The notes beneath the pieces are model-generated. The model had not been told where the DNA came from, did no database searches, and was given only the letters and a program-made list of their open reading frames with translations. From a virus: 47,250 nucleotides of DNA. How positions within the stretch are numbered: position 1 is the stretch's first letter; each line of letters begins with the position of its first letter. The stretch is taken from positions 1-47,250 of the IMG/VR virus record IMGVR_UViG_3300025869_000025. One strand, 5' to 3'. The position numbers and the translations under genes were made by a program. Positions 40,182 to 47,250 of the stretch are shown here, one piece after another.

Positions 40182-43100
40182 TTATCCGCTTAATAGCCCT
40201 CCAGGTCTTTGCTGTTTGCCTATTTCTTCTAGTACAGCCATGTTGATTGCTTGTGCAAATTGTTTTCCTGTTTCTTCATCACTAGTAGTATCTGAACTAC
40301 CGTCTGCCATGTTTACATTGATTGTTGTATTCACAGGTCCGTTGTTTTTGCCACTTAATTCTACAGGTATGCTTCTATTATTTGGAAGAGGTACTACTGC
40401 TTCTTTACCATGTAGTACTGCTCCATAACCTGAACTTGGTCCATCTGAAACACCTCCTCCTGAGAAAGATCTATAGCCTTTGCTCATCACTCCCCCATCT
40501 CTACCAGTTGGTACTGTTCCTGTAAAAAATTGTGCCATAGTACCTAAAAAAGTTCCTCCGCCTGTTGCAAGTGCCATTTTTGCTCTTTCATACATAGTAA
40601 TCATTAACTGAATCTGAGCAACTTTTGCCATTATTTTTGCGGTCTTATCTTCTTGTCCTGCTACTGCTCCCATCAGGCCTATAACACCTGAGAACTGATT
40701 TAAGTTTTTACTAAATTCGTCTCTTTTGCCTTTTCCTTCATCTTTATAAGGAACAGTTCCGTCTCCTACTGATTGTTCTGTTCCGTTTCCTGCTGGTTGT
40801 TTCCATTCAAACTTCTGAGTCTGTGGGTTAAACCCATATTGTCCAGGTTCTAAGATATTCCAAGCTGCTAGTGCTTGTGCTGGTGTTAAAGAAGTTGAAA
40901 CGTTTTCTAAATTTCCCATAGTAGTTTTGAATCCAGTTACTTTTTCTCCACTACCTGCTATAGCAGTTTCTAAAGATGATTTTTTATTCTCTGCCGTCAT
41001 AAACTCTTGTGCTCTCATAGGCACTTCGCTTAATAATCTGTTAAAGAAAGTTCCTATAAATTTGTCTTTATCTCCACCATATAGTAACTCATTTATTTCT
41101 TTAGAAACTGTTGCTAAATGACCGCTTGCTGAATCTTGCTGGGGCCCTGCCTCTGTGATGCCATTTCCATACACGGACCTTTTTCTTGTTTCTCCATCTG
41201 CATTTGTATAGCTTTCTGTTTTTCTTTGCATCAAATTTAGTTCTGCAAAAGTCATATAAACTAAAGAGCCATCTACCTTTTTCATTAACATACCTTTAGC
41301 AGCATTACTTCCCTTGTTCTGAGGTATATTTGATTCTACTTGTAATTGTTTTTGTAGATTTAAAAGGTTTTCTGCTCTAGATCTTGCTTGTGCACCAAGC
41401 GAGCCTACTTGAGTAGTTTGCATATGTTTATTAAATGCAGCTGGATTTTCTTTTAGACTTCTTACTTCGCTTTCATGATCTAATCCTCCTATAATATCCA
41501 TTTTTGTCTTGTGTGCTTCTAAATCTTTTGCTAATCTTGCTCCACGCATCGTTTCTACATCAATCTCACCTTGTAAAATATTTCTTTGAATAGTTCTAAG
41601 ATTGTTTGCTATGCTATCTCCTGCACCTTTGATTTCCATTCCATGTGTAAAACCGCTTTCTATAATATTCTCTTTTATTATTCTTCCATGTCTTGTTGCG
41701 GCATCGTCTAATTTTTCTGCTTCTGTTTTACCTGTGGGCATTACTGCCCCTAATGTGTCTTCTAATAGTTGTTCTGAAAGGAATCCTCCAATAGCGTCAG
41801 TTATTGTAGTTGTAAAAGCTTTACCTATATTATCAAACATACTAGAGTCTCCTCTCATGCCTGCTCCTATAGCTTTTCCAAGATTTGCTTCTAAGTCTTT
41901 ATATACTCCATGATAGGTTGAAAACATTAAGCTTGACCTTTTTTCTTCTAAATCATAAGCTATTTTTGCACCATGAATTACTTGATACTGAGCAGCTATT
42001 TGTTGATTTAATGCTTTAAGTTTTTTATCGTCTGTCTCTGTTTGTACTTGAAGATTTAATTGGTCTAGTTTAAGTATTTCTCCTTGAAGTTTAAATCTTT
42101 TTTCTTCTACTTTTAATGTTTTATTTAAAGTAGTCATTCCAGCTAAATCGCCAAACAGTGATAGTGTTTTACTCTTTGCCATTTTCTTTTGTAGTTCTAC
42201 AGCCTGAGTTTGGAAGTAAGTATATAACTGTAATTTAGCAGTCTCACGATCTAAGTGGGCTTGATATTGACTTTGTGTTTTTATTAACTCTTTGTATTGT
42301 TGAATATTAGAGTCAAACAAATTTAACATATCTTGAAAAGGAACTTTAGGTAAAGATTGCGATATTCTATTTTGCTGTTTTACCATTTCTTTAGCATTGT
42401 TATTCAAAGCTTTAATAGCAGCACCTTCAGCACCTATCGCATCTTTTATTTTAATCATCTCTATAGTTAATGCAGGAGTTAATTTACCAGTTTTTATTAT
42501 TTCTTCGTTTAAATCTGCAAACCTACTATCTAATTTTGCAAGAGTAGTAATTGTAGTTGCAAATTCAGCTTCTAATTCCCTAAATTTCTCAGAATTAATA
42601 TCTGATATTCTTCCTAAGTATAATAAGTCTCCTGTTATTTTTGCAAAGTCAACACTTTGTACTGCTTCAAAAGTATGTAATAAACTTTGCTCTCCACTGC
42701 CTATTAATCCATCTGCTCTTACTTGAGACATTTTTAGTAATTCTTCATTTAAAGTTGCTATAGATCCTTTACTAGCATCTACTCTTTCATTGAAATTTTC
42801 TAGTATTTTATTAGCGTCTTTATTGAGATATTGCATAAAAGCTCTAAATGCCATATATAGCATTGAGATAACAGCAGCATATCCCATCAGGCCTGATAAA
42901 AACATCCCTACTTTACTAGCGGCTACAGAAACAACATTAAATATTGATTTAATATTTGCGGCACTTCTAGAAAAGAATAGGTGAATTTGAGCTGCTCCCT
43001 GTTGTGATCTTGCTACATTTTTTGTTATAAAAGTATCATGCTCTTTAGTCATTTGCAAAAGAATTTTTTTGTAATAATCTCTTTTCTTATCACTCATGTT

Positions 43101-44294
43101 TTTAAACATTCCAATTTCTCTTTTATGTTGTGAGTGTAAATTGGAGATTTGTGCTTTACTTAATTTTTTACCATCTGCAATTTGAGCACCCAGCTTTCCA
43201 CCTGCTCCTAATCTATCTGCACCTAGCTTTCTTGCAAACTTGTTTTGTGCTAGACTTGGTGATGATAATTGTTTCACTTTAGCTGCTAATTCTTCCTCTT
43301 TAAGTTTTAACCTTTCTATTTCAGCTATTCTAGCTTCAGCTGCGTCTGCCTGACGTATTCGTAATTCGTTTGTGCTAGGGATTAAACTTTTAATGATAGA
43401 AGATGCAAATAACCCCATTGCAATTGCTGCATTGGTTGTGTTACCTGCAATAAATTTAGCCATTGGTTCTGCGATAGCAGCAATAGCTGGTCTTACTTTA
43501 TTTAATAATTCATCAAAAGCGATACCTACCTGTGCTAAAGCATTTGCAGTAGGATCCATGATTTCATTAATCTTTCCAAACTTTTCTTCTGCTTGTCCAA
43601 GTACTTCGTTTACAACTGCTTGTGATTTTTGATATATTGAAAGTTGGTTTTTATTTAGACCTAGTGCGGCTGCATATTTTGTCGATGCCTCTTCTAGTCT
43701 TAATATAATACCTAATTCGTCCAATAGTTCTGGTTCCGCTTTAGTAACACCTCTTACTAATCTGTTGAATGAATCTGTCACATCTCGACCGAGTGCGACT
43801 GAAACTGTAAATGCGGCTTCTGATAGTTCTCTTAACTGTCCTGAAGAAAGTCCCGCGGCTCTACCAATAGCTGCGGCTTGTGAAGCTTCTGAAAAACTAA
43901 TCATTCCTCGAGTAGCTGCCTGAATATCTTTTGATAAGGACTGGTACGCGATACCTGTTGCAGCAGCAAAAGCTACTTGTCCTTCTCTTAATACACGAAA
44001 GTCTGCCGCACCTTTTAGGAATCTAAAGGCTGCGTCAAGGGCAAATAAGTTAGCGGCTAAAGTAGCATAGGCAGGAACAAGTCCTCCTGTGATACCTTGG
44101 GACATTTTTGAAAAGTTTTTAGTTGAATTTGAAGATGCCTGTGCAGCACCTTTTAAACTACGGTCTGCTGATTGTGCACTCTTACCTGTATTTTTAAGAC
44201 TTTTTCCTGCTTTATCAGCTTGTTGTGAGACTTTTTCTAAACCTTTGGCATTTGCCTTGAATTCAATTGTCCCACCATCTATCTTTTTCGACAT
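40182..44294 (-). CDS. H: Tape measure protein, lambda H-like
   Basis: A 1370-residue tape measure protein. The N-terminal part is a helix-rich Lys/Ala/Ser region (ANAKGLEKVSQQADKAGKSLKN), then LVPAYATLAANLFALDAAFRFL and AAAIGRAAGLSSGQLRELSEAAFTVSVALGRDV, typical of TMP domains. Hydrophobic segments at about 285-305 (AAIAMGLFASSIIKSLI) and 460-490 (GMFLSGLMGYAAVISMLYMAF) may form the pore during DNA entry. At about 0.15 nm per residue, the lambda ruler relation, the tail would be about 200 nm. No peptidase or lytic domain is obvious. It is directly downstream of the GT chaperone, as in lambda. Confidence 0.95.
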   Translation of the reverse strand: MSKKIDGGTIEFKANAKGLEKVSQQADKAGKSLKNTGKSAQSADRSLKGAAQASSNSTKNFSKMSQGITGGLVPAYATLAANLFALDAAFRFLKGAADFRVLREGQVAFAAATGIAYQSLSKDIQAATRGMISFSEASQAAAIGRAAGLSSGQLRELSEAAFTVSVALGRDVTDSFNRLVRGVTKAEPELLDELGIILRLEEASTKYAAALGLNKNQLSIYQKSQAVVNEVLGQAEEKFGKINEIMDPTANALAQVGIAFDELLNKVRPAIAAIAEPMAKFIAGNTTNAAIAMGLFASSIIKSLIPSTNELRIRQADAAEARIAEIERLKLKEEELAAKVKQLSSPSLAQNKFARKLGADRLGAGGKLGAQIADGKKLSKAQISNLHSQHKREIGMFKNMSDKKRDYYKKILLQMTKEHDTFITKNVARSQQGAAQIHLFFSRSAANIKSIFNVVSVAASKVGMFLSGLMGYAAVISMLYMAFRAFMQYLNKDANKILENFNERVDASKGSIATLNEELLKMSQVRADGLIGSGEQSLLHTFEAVQSVDFAKITGDLLYLGRISDINSEKFRELEAEFATTITTLAKLDSRFADLNEEIIKTGKLTPALTIEMIKIKDAIGAEGAAIKALNNNAKEMVKQQNRISQSLPKVPFQDMLNLFDSNIQQYKELIKTQSQYQAHLDRETAKLQLYTYFQTQAVELQKKMAKSKTLSLFGDLAGMTTLNKTLKVEEKRFKLQGEILKLDQLNLQVQTETDDKKLKALNQQIAAQYQVIHGAKIAYDLEEKRSSLMFSTYHGVYKDLEANLGKAIGAGMRGDSSMFDNIGKAFTTTITDAIGGFLSEQLLEDTLGAVMPTGKTEAEKLDDAATRHGRIIKENIIESGFTHGMEIKGAGDSIANNLRTIQRNILQGEIDVETMRGARLAKDLEAHKTKMDIIGGLDHESEVRSLKENPAAFNKHMQTTQVGSLGAQARSRAENLLNLQKQLQVESNIPQNKGSNAAKGMLMKKVDGSLVYMTFAELNLMQRKTESYTNADGETRKRSVYGNGITEAGPQQDSASGHLATVSKEINELLYGGDKDKFIGTFFNRLLSEVPMRAQEFMTAENKKSSLETAIAGSGEKVTGFKTTMGNLENVSTSLTPAQALAAWNILEPGQYGFNPQTQKFEWKQPAGNGTEQSVGDGTVPYKDEGKGKRDEFSKNLNQFSGVIGLMGAVAGQEDKTAKIMAKVAQIQLMITMYERAKMALATGGGTFLGTMAQFFTGTVPTGRDGGVMSKGYRSFSGGGVSDGPSSGYGAVLHGKEAVVPLPNNRSIPVELSGKNNGPVNTTINVNMADGSSDTTSDEETGKQFAQAINMAVLEEIGKQQRPGGLLSG

Positions 44295-44297
44295 TGT

Positions 44298-45118
44298 TTA
44301 CCTGCTTCTCGCTTTTGCTTTTGCTGACAGTTCAGCTTGCTTCTGTGAGTCTTTGACTCGTTTATTTATAGAGTTTGAGTTCTCATTTTCTATATGAGCT
44401 AAAAAGTAGACGACTGTGCGTTTGTCCTCGATATCGAATGTCTCTAAGTAAGTACCTATAGGAGCAAAATCTTTGCCCATATACATTCCACTTGCTCCGT
44501 CCCACCTATCAGTTAATATGCTATGTAGCATAAATGATTGTTGGACCTCTAATGGATAATCACTCACTTCTGGAGGCATCTTATCGGGATCGGGATCTTG
44601 ATTTAGTTGCTCGCAGATTGCAAGGTATTTGTCTAAATCAATATCCTCAGAAAATTGTTTTTTAATTAGCCCAAGTATTTTACTTACTTGGTTTTGGTAA
44701 AATTTTCCAGTTCTCCGACAGTTTCACTTACCCACTCATCGAAATCACTAGAGTTCTTCATAAGTAACTCTGCATTTTCGTTGTTCCACACTAAAGTGTC
44801 TTCTGGGTCTACTTCGCTAATATCTACTAATAGAAGCTCTTCTAAGTAATTATATTTTAAGCCTTTCCAGCCTTTTATGATTGCTTTGCAGTATTCAGTT
44901 AAGAATTTATCATTATCAAGCTGTTCTTCGTATGCCCTAGTCTTTTTGTTGAACTTTTGTGATACACTTTTATTTCTAAGTTTTAGCAATTCTTCTCTTG
45001 CTAAATAAGTAAGTTTTACAGTAAATCCCTCTAATCCTGGGAAATCTACTTCTACTGTCTTGCTTGGAGTTAACAAACTCTTAAGCGATACTACTGGTGT
45101 TTTATTTTCTGTTGTCAT
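44298..45118 (-). CDS. GT: Tail assembly chaperone GT fusion made by -1 frameshift
   Basis: Ribosomes translating G that slip by -1 at 44705-44699 enter an open frame running without stop to 44298, giving a fusion of 140 plus 133 residues (273 in total). The extension starts YQNQVSKILGLIKKQFSED, continues through KMPPEVSDYPLEVQQSF and ends in a charged helix (KDSQKQAELSAKAKARSR). Lambda gpGT is made the same way; the T part binds the tape measure protein and the tail tube protein. The T region alone has an ATG at 44579 but no role as a separate gene is expected. Overlap with G is by design. Confidence 0.88.
44671..44705 (-). promoter_or_regulatory. Programmed -1 frameshift signal in G
   Basis: On the minus strand the in-frame heptamer A AAT TTT (44705-44699) fits X XXY YYZ. 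After a spacer of seven bases comes a hairpin with a 7-bp stem, CCAAGTA (44691-44685) and TACTTGG (44677-44671), loop 7 nt. The G stop TAA (44686-44684) lies across the 5' arm and loop. The -1 frame is open into the T region. All elements are visible in the sequence; efficiency is unknown. Confidence 0.88.
44684..45118 (-). CDS. G: Tail assembly chaperone G
   Basis: Read from the ATG at 45118, preceded by AGGAA, the protein has 144 residues: TTENKTPVVSLKSLLTP, FPGLEGFTVKLTYLAREELLKLRNK and a C-terminal acidic half (DISEVDPEDTLVWNN). A longer reading starting at 45163 is rejected because it begins inside the terminator hairpin. Position and size match lambda gpG (140 residues), which coats the tape measure protein during assembly and leaves before tail completion. 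The last codons contain the slippery site used to make GT. Confidence 0.9.
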   Translation of the reverse strand: MTTENKTPVVSLKSLLTPSKTVEVDFPGLEGFTVKLTYLAREELLKLRNKSVSQKFNKKTRAYEEQLDNDKFLTEYCKAIIKGWKGLKYNYLEELLLVDISEVDPEDTLVWNNENAELLMKNSSDFDEWVSETVGELENFTKTK

Positions 45119-45133
45119 TTGTTTATTCCTATT

Positions 45134-45166
45134 AAAAAAATGTATGGGGAAATGACTCCCCATACA
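45134..45166 (-). terminator. Rho-independent terminator after the major tail protein gene
   Basis: On the minus strand a perfect 10-bp stem (TGTATGGGGA / TCCCCATACA, 45166-45157 and 45150-45141, loop 6 nt) is followed by seven T (complement of 45140-45134). It sits between the major tail protein gene and G. It probably lowers transcription of chaperone and later tail genes relative to the abundant tube protein. Confidence 0.92.
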
Positions 45167-45178
45167 CTCAGTTTGTTA

Positions 45179-46396
45179 TTAAGCTCCTACGTAAGTAACT
45201 GATACTTCGTTGGTAGCGTCCGCTGCTGTTGCTGATGATAAGTCTGTTGGTAAACCATGGAAGGCTACATCTACAGATATTACATCTGATAAATCATGGG
45301 CAGGTAACTCTAAGTGAGCTTTTGGCAATGTAACTGCAACTCGAGGAGTATTACTACCACCACCGATATTGAATGTCATTGCAAAAGCGTTAGTGATTAC
45401 GCCTCTTGATTCTTGAAGTTTCTCAAATAAGTCTAAAGACCCATTTGCCACATCATTTAGATAACAAGTGAAATTACCTGTCACCGACCTTGTACCAGTA
45501 ACATGACCTAATGGTAAGTTTACTTGTCCAATTGTTTCCGGTGTTAAGTAAGTATTGTTGTTCTCTATAGTAATGTTTCCACCTGTTAGAGTAACTGCAA
45601 AGGTTGTGTCTGAACTACCTAAGCTACCGACTGCACCTGATACTTCACTTGCATCATAGACTAGTGATAAGTCTGTTAATTTTTGTCTAATGAAGTTTGA
45701 AGTCGTGTCTACTCCTTCTCTGATTAAACCTTTTGCTGTAGCTCCTGAAGCTTCAGTATTTAAAGAAGCCGCTTCTTCAATTGTTTTGCCGTTTCCAGAC
45801 CAACCGATTTGTGCGATTCCTTCAATATCAAAGTCAATTGAAGCCGAGCCTACTGAACAATCTGCTAATTTGTAAATTGTTACTCCGTCAGTACCTGTAG
45901 TATATAGTGCGTTAGTTGAGTCTTTTGCTGCTCCAAGAACAAAGTACATGTTGAAAGATCCAACTTCTACATTGTTTGAATTTGCAAAATCAAAGACTTG
46001 ACTATTTGTTCCACCGAAAGCGTCTCCGCCACAAGCTTTATCATAGTCTTTTGCACTCATTGCTGCCCATAAAGGGCCTTCTACTGCAAAATGTTTTGCT
46101 GCATCGGCATGGTCGCCTGATACATATTTTGCGTTACTACCTGACTTTGTAGGTCTCATGTAAGTGTTAAAACTCCACTCTGCTGGTGCAAAAGAGTCGG
46201 TGAACATTGCTCTACCTCTCTTACTGTAACCAGCGGATGTTGCCGCTTCACTTAATGTTATTTCTGAAGTATTTGTAGCTTGGCTGAAAGAAAATCCATC
46301 TAATACAGGTATCTCATAAAGAGCTGTGTTTCCAGATGTTCCGTCTTCTGACCATTCCATAAATACTTTGGTATCTCTACTAAAGAAAAATGCCAT
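45179..46396 (-). CDS. V: Major tail (tube) protein, lambda V position
   Basis: A 405-residue protein starting FFFSRDTKVFMEWSEDG with YEIPVLDGFSFSQATNTSEITLSE, a well-known start pattern of siphovirus tail tube proteins. Later parts include KRGRAMFTDSFAPAEWSFNTYMRP and the strand-rich end IGQVNLPLGHVTGTRSVTGNFTCYL. It polymerises into the tail tube around the tape measure protein. It is longer than lambda gpV (246 residues), the extra length being a Gly/Ser/Thr-rich middle and end, possibly surface domains. GGAG precedes the ATG, and the terminator just downstream fits high expression of this gene. Confidence 0.9.
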   Translation of the reverse strand: MAFFFSRDTKVFMEWSEDGTSGNTALYEIPVLDGFSFSQATNTSEITLSEAATSAGYSKRGRAMFTDSFAPAEWSFNTYMRPTKSGSNAKYVSGDHADAAKHFAVEGPLWAAMSAKDYDKACGGDAFGGTNSQVFDFANSNNVEVGSFNMYFVLGAAKDSTNALYTTGTDGVTIYKLADCSVGSASIDFDIEGIAQIGWSGNGKTIEEAASLNTEASGATAKGLIREGVDTTSNFIRQKLTDLSLVYDASEVSGAVGSLGSSDTTFAVTLTGGNITIENNNTYLTPETIGQVNLPLGHVTGTRSVTGNFTCYLNDVANGSLDLFEKLQESRGVITNAFAMTFNIGGGSNTPRVAVTLPKAHLELPAHDLSDVISVDVAFHGLPTDLSSATAADATNEVSVTYVGA

Positions 46397-46410
46397 TTTA
46401 TATATCTCCG

Positions 46411-46875
46411 TTAATATCGAATCTCTACGGTAATTTCTCCAACACCGAGAGGTTCTAATACACCTTCATCTGTATCTACAGTTAAGATTGAAGTCTGTAC
46501 TGTAGACTGAGATGTTCCTGTTGAATCTGTGTAAGTTAATGGATCATTATCCTCTAACACAGTTTCTACATCTTCTAACAATTCTTCGAGTGCTTCAATG
46601 ACATCATTGTCATCTGATACATAACATCGAACTGTTATTCTTAAAAATCTAAATCGAAAGCCACCGCCATCGTATTCTCTTGTTTCGCCCCCTGCTCCTA
46701 TATGGATGGTAGGGAACTCATTCACTTCGTCCCAAAATTTGAGTCTGCGCTCTACATTACTTACAGAAGTTCTCATTGGAGGACTTCCATTTATCTGCGT
46801 CTCTAACGCTACTGCTAAGGCTTCGACTATGGCTCTACGACGCGACGAATATCTTCTTGCTTGTGTTGAGTCCAT
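46411..46875 (-). CDS. Tail terminator / tail completion protein, lambda U position
   Basis: A 154-residue protein. RRRAIVEALAVALETQINGSPP, then FPTIHIGAGGETREY and FRFLRITVRCYVSDDNDVIEALEELLEDVETVL, ending in a beta strand EITVEIRY. This layout (helix, two-strand sheet, acidic helix, closing strand) and its place between the Z-like gene and the tube protein fit the gpU-type tail terminator that stops tube growth and joins the head. The assignment is positional plus fold-like, not motif-based. It starts at a TAATG junction with the upstream gene. Confidence 0.75.
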   Translation of the reverse strand: MDSTQARRYSSRRRAIVEALAVALETQINGSPPMRTSVSNVERRLKFWDEVNEFPTIHIGAGGETREYDGGGFRFRFLRITVRCYVSDDNDVIEALEELLEDVETVLEDNDPLTYTDSTGTSQSTVQTSILTVDTDEGVLEPLGVGEITVEIRY

Positions 46876-47250
46876 TATACTCTCCTTACTTTGAGGAACT
46901 TATCTCCTATTATACTTTGTGCTATTGCTCTAACACTTTGCCCTATTATCTTTCTTGGGTCTCTTTGTGTACTGCCTTGTTTATATCCTGGTTCAAATGT
47001 TTGATAAGGCATTTTCATGTAAGTATAGTCTACTTGTACACCGCCTTTTGGTCCTACCATTACTTGTGTAGGTTCTACACTATTAGCAAATCTACCACTT
47101 CTATACACTAATGCTCCACCTTGTCCCATTCTACTTGCTACTTCTTGTGGAAGTTGTGCTTCTAACATTGCTTGTAAATGTAAAGGACTTTGTGCTGTTT
47201 TTGCTTTTTCTACTGTTCTTCTGCCAGTTTTTTTATATTTAGCACCAGAT
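46875..47250 (-). CDS. Partial tail completion protein, lambda Z position (cut by window edge)
   Basis: The frame stays open to the end of the window, so the 5' part is missing. An internal ATG at 47168 exists, but upstream codons continue in frame (AKYKKTGRRTVEKAKTAQSP). The visible part includes LPQEVASRMGQGG, YRSGRFANSV, VDYTYMKMPYQTFEPG and DPRKIIGQSVRAIAQS. Its position before the U-like gene equals lambda Z, whose product helps connect tail to head. The basic, Gly-rich character fits a minor tail protein. Confidence 0.75.
   Translation of the reverse strand, partial: SGAKYKKTGRRTVEKAKTAQSPLHLQAMLEAQLPQEVASRMGQGGALVYRSGRFANSVEPTQVMVGPKGGVQVDYTYMKMPYQTFEPGYKQGSTQRDPRKIIGQSVRAIAQSIIGDKFLKVRRV

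Noticed and set aside
45119-45163. Upstream extension of the G gene
   Set aside because: It would start inside the terminator hairpin; the ATG at 45118 has AGGAA upstream.
1-47250. tRNA genes, integrase, att sites, insertion sequences
   Set aside because: No cloverleaf-like sequence, recombinase motif or terminal inverted repeats were noticed, and gaps are too short to hold them; a tRNA scan would be decisive.

Overview
The window is part of a tailed double-stranded DNA phage genome: an AT-rich, very compact siphovirus, most likely marine. Genes overlap by ATGA or TAATG junctions almost everywhere. The genome is a mosaic. A lambda-type tail module (Z/U/V/G-GT/H/M/L/K/I/J in lambda order) is joined to a T4/cyanophage-like replication and nucleotide module (gp32-like SSB, gp46/gp47, UvsW-like helicase, FEN-type exonuclease, class I ribonucleotide reductase) and to many accessory metabolic genes. 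The gp32-like protein, the small conserved proteins and the fibre repeats resemble those of phages of pelagic bacteria. The host cannot be named from sequence, but the promoters match a bacterial sigma70 consensus almost perfectly. I see no terminase, portal, capsid, DNA polymerase, lysis gene, integrase or tRNA, so the head, lysis and remaining replication genes should lie outside the window.

Layout. (1) 1-5.5 kb, plus strand: small unknown genes, three putative 2OG-Fe(II) oxygenases, a glutamine-dependent asparagine synthase-like enzyme, a TagD-like cytidylyltransferase and a cupin. (2) 5.5-12.9 kb, plus: SF2 helicase, glycosyltransferase, SSB, peroxiredoxin, membrane protein, gp47/gp46 nuclease complex and an adenine methyltransferase. 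(3) 12.95-17.4 kb, plus: glutaredoxin, PDDEXK resolvase, FEN exonuclease, NrdA, NrdB and a small conserved protein. (4) 17.4-20.0 kb, plus: GT8-like transferase, radical SAM/SPASM enzyme, mini-SDR and a GT29 (sialyltransferase)-like protein. (5) 20.0-22.0 kb, minus: two putative glycan-type proteins and a small coiled-coil protein, converging on block 4. (6) 22.0-30.9 kb, minus: fibre and adhesin genes, including a 910-residue Thr/Asn/Ser repeat protein and a 1028-residue decapeptide-repeat fibre. (7) 31.0-47.25 kb, minus: the lambda-like tail module, cut by the window edge in its first gene.

Regulation visible in the sequence. Three nearly identical sigma70 promoters with 17-bp spacers occur: 7703-7731 (+) before the SSB block, 12903-12931 (+) before glutaredoxin/NrdAB, and 30928-30956 (-) before the fibre block. 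A hairpin with a U-tract follows the major tail protein gene (45134-45166, minus). The tail assembly chaperone pair has a -1 frameshift signal (A AAT TTT at 44705-44699, then a 7-bp hairpin after a 7-nt spacer) that joins G to a T-type extension in an open frame.

How the parts may work together. Glutaredoxin and NrdAB supply dNTPs for the replication proteins. The tail module builds a long tail, estimated near 200 nm from a 1370-residue tape measure. The most unusual part is the glycan-type cluster lying next to, and partly co-transcribed with, an extremely Thr/Ser/Asn-rich fibre. I suggest, as inference only, a phage-encoded system that glycosylates its own fibre or remodels host surface glycans.
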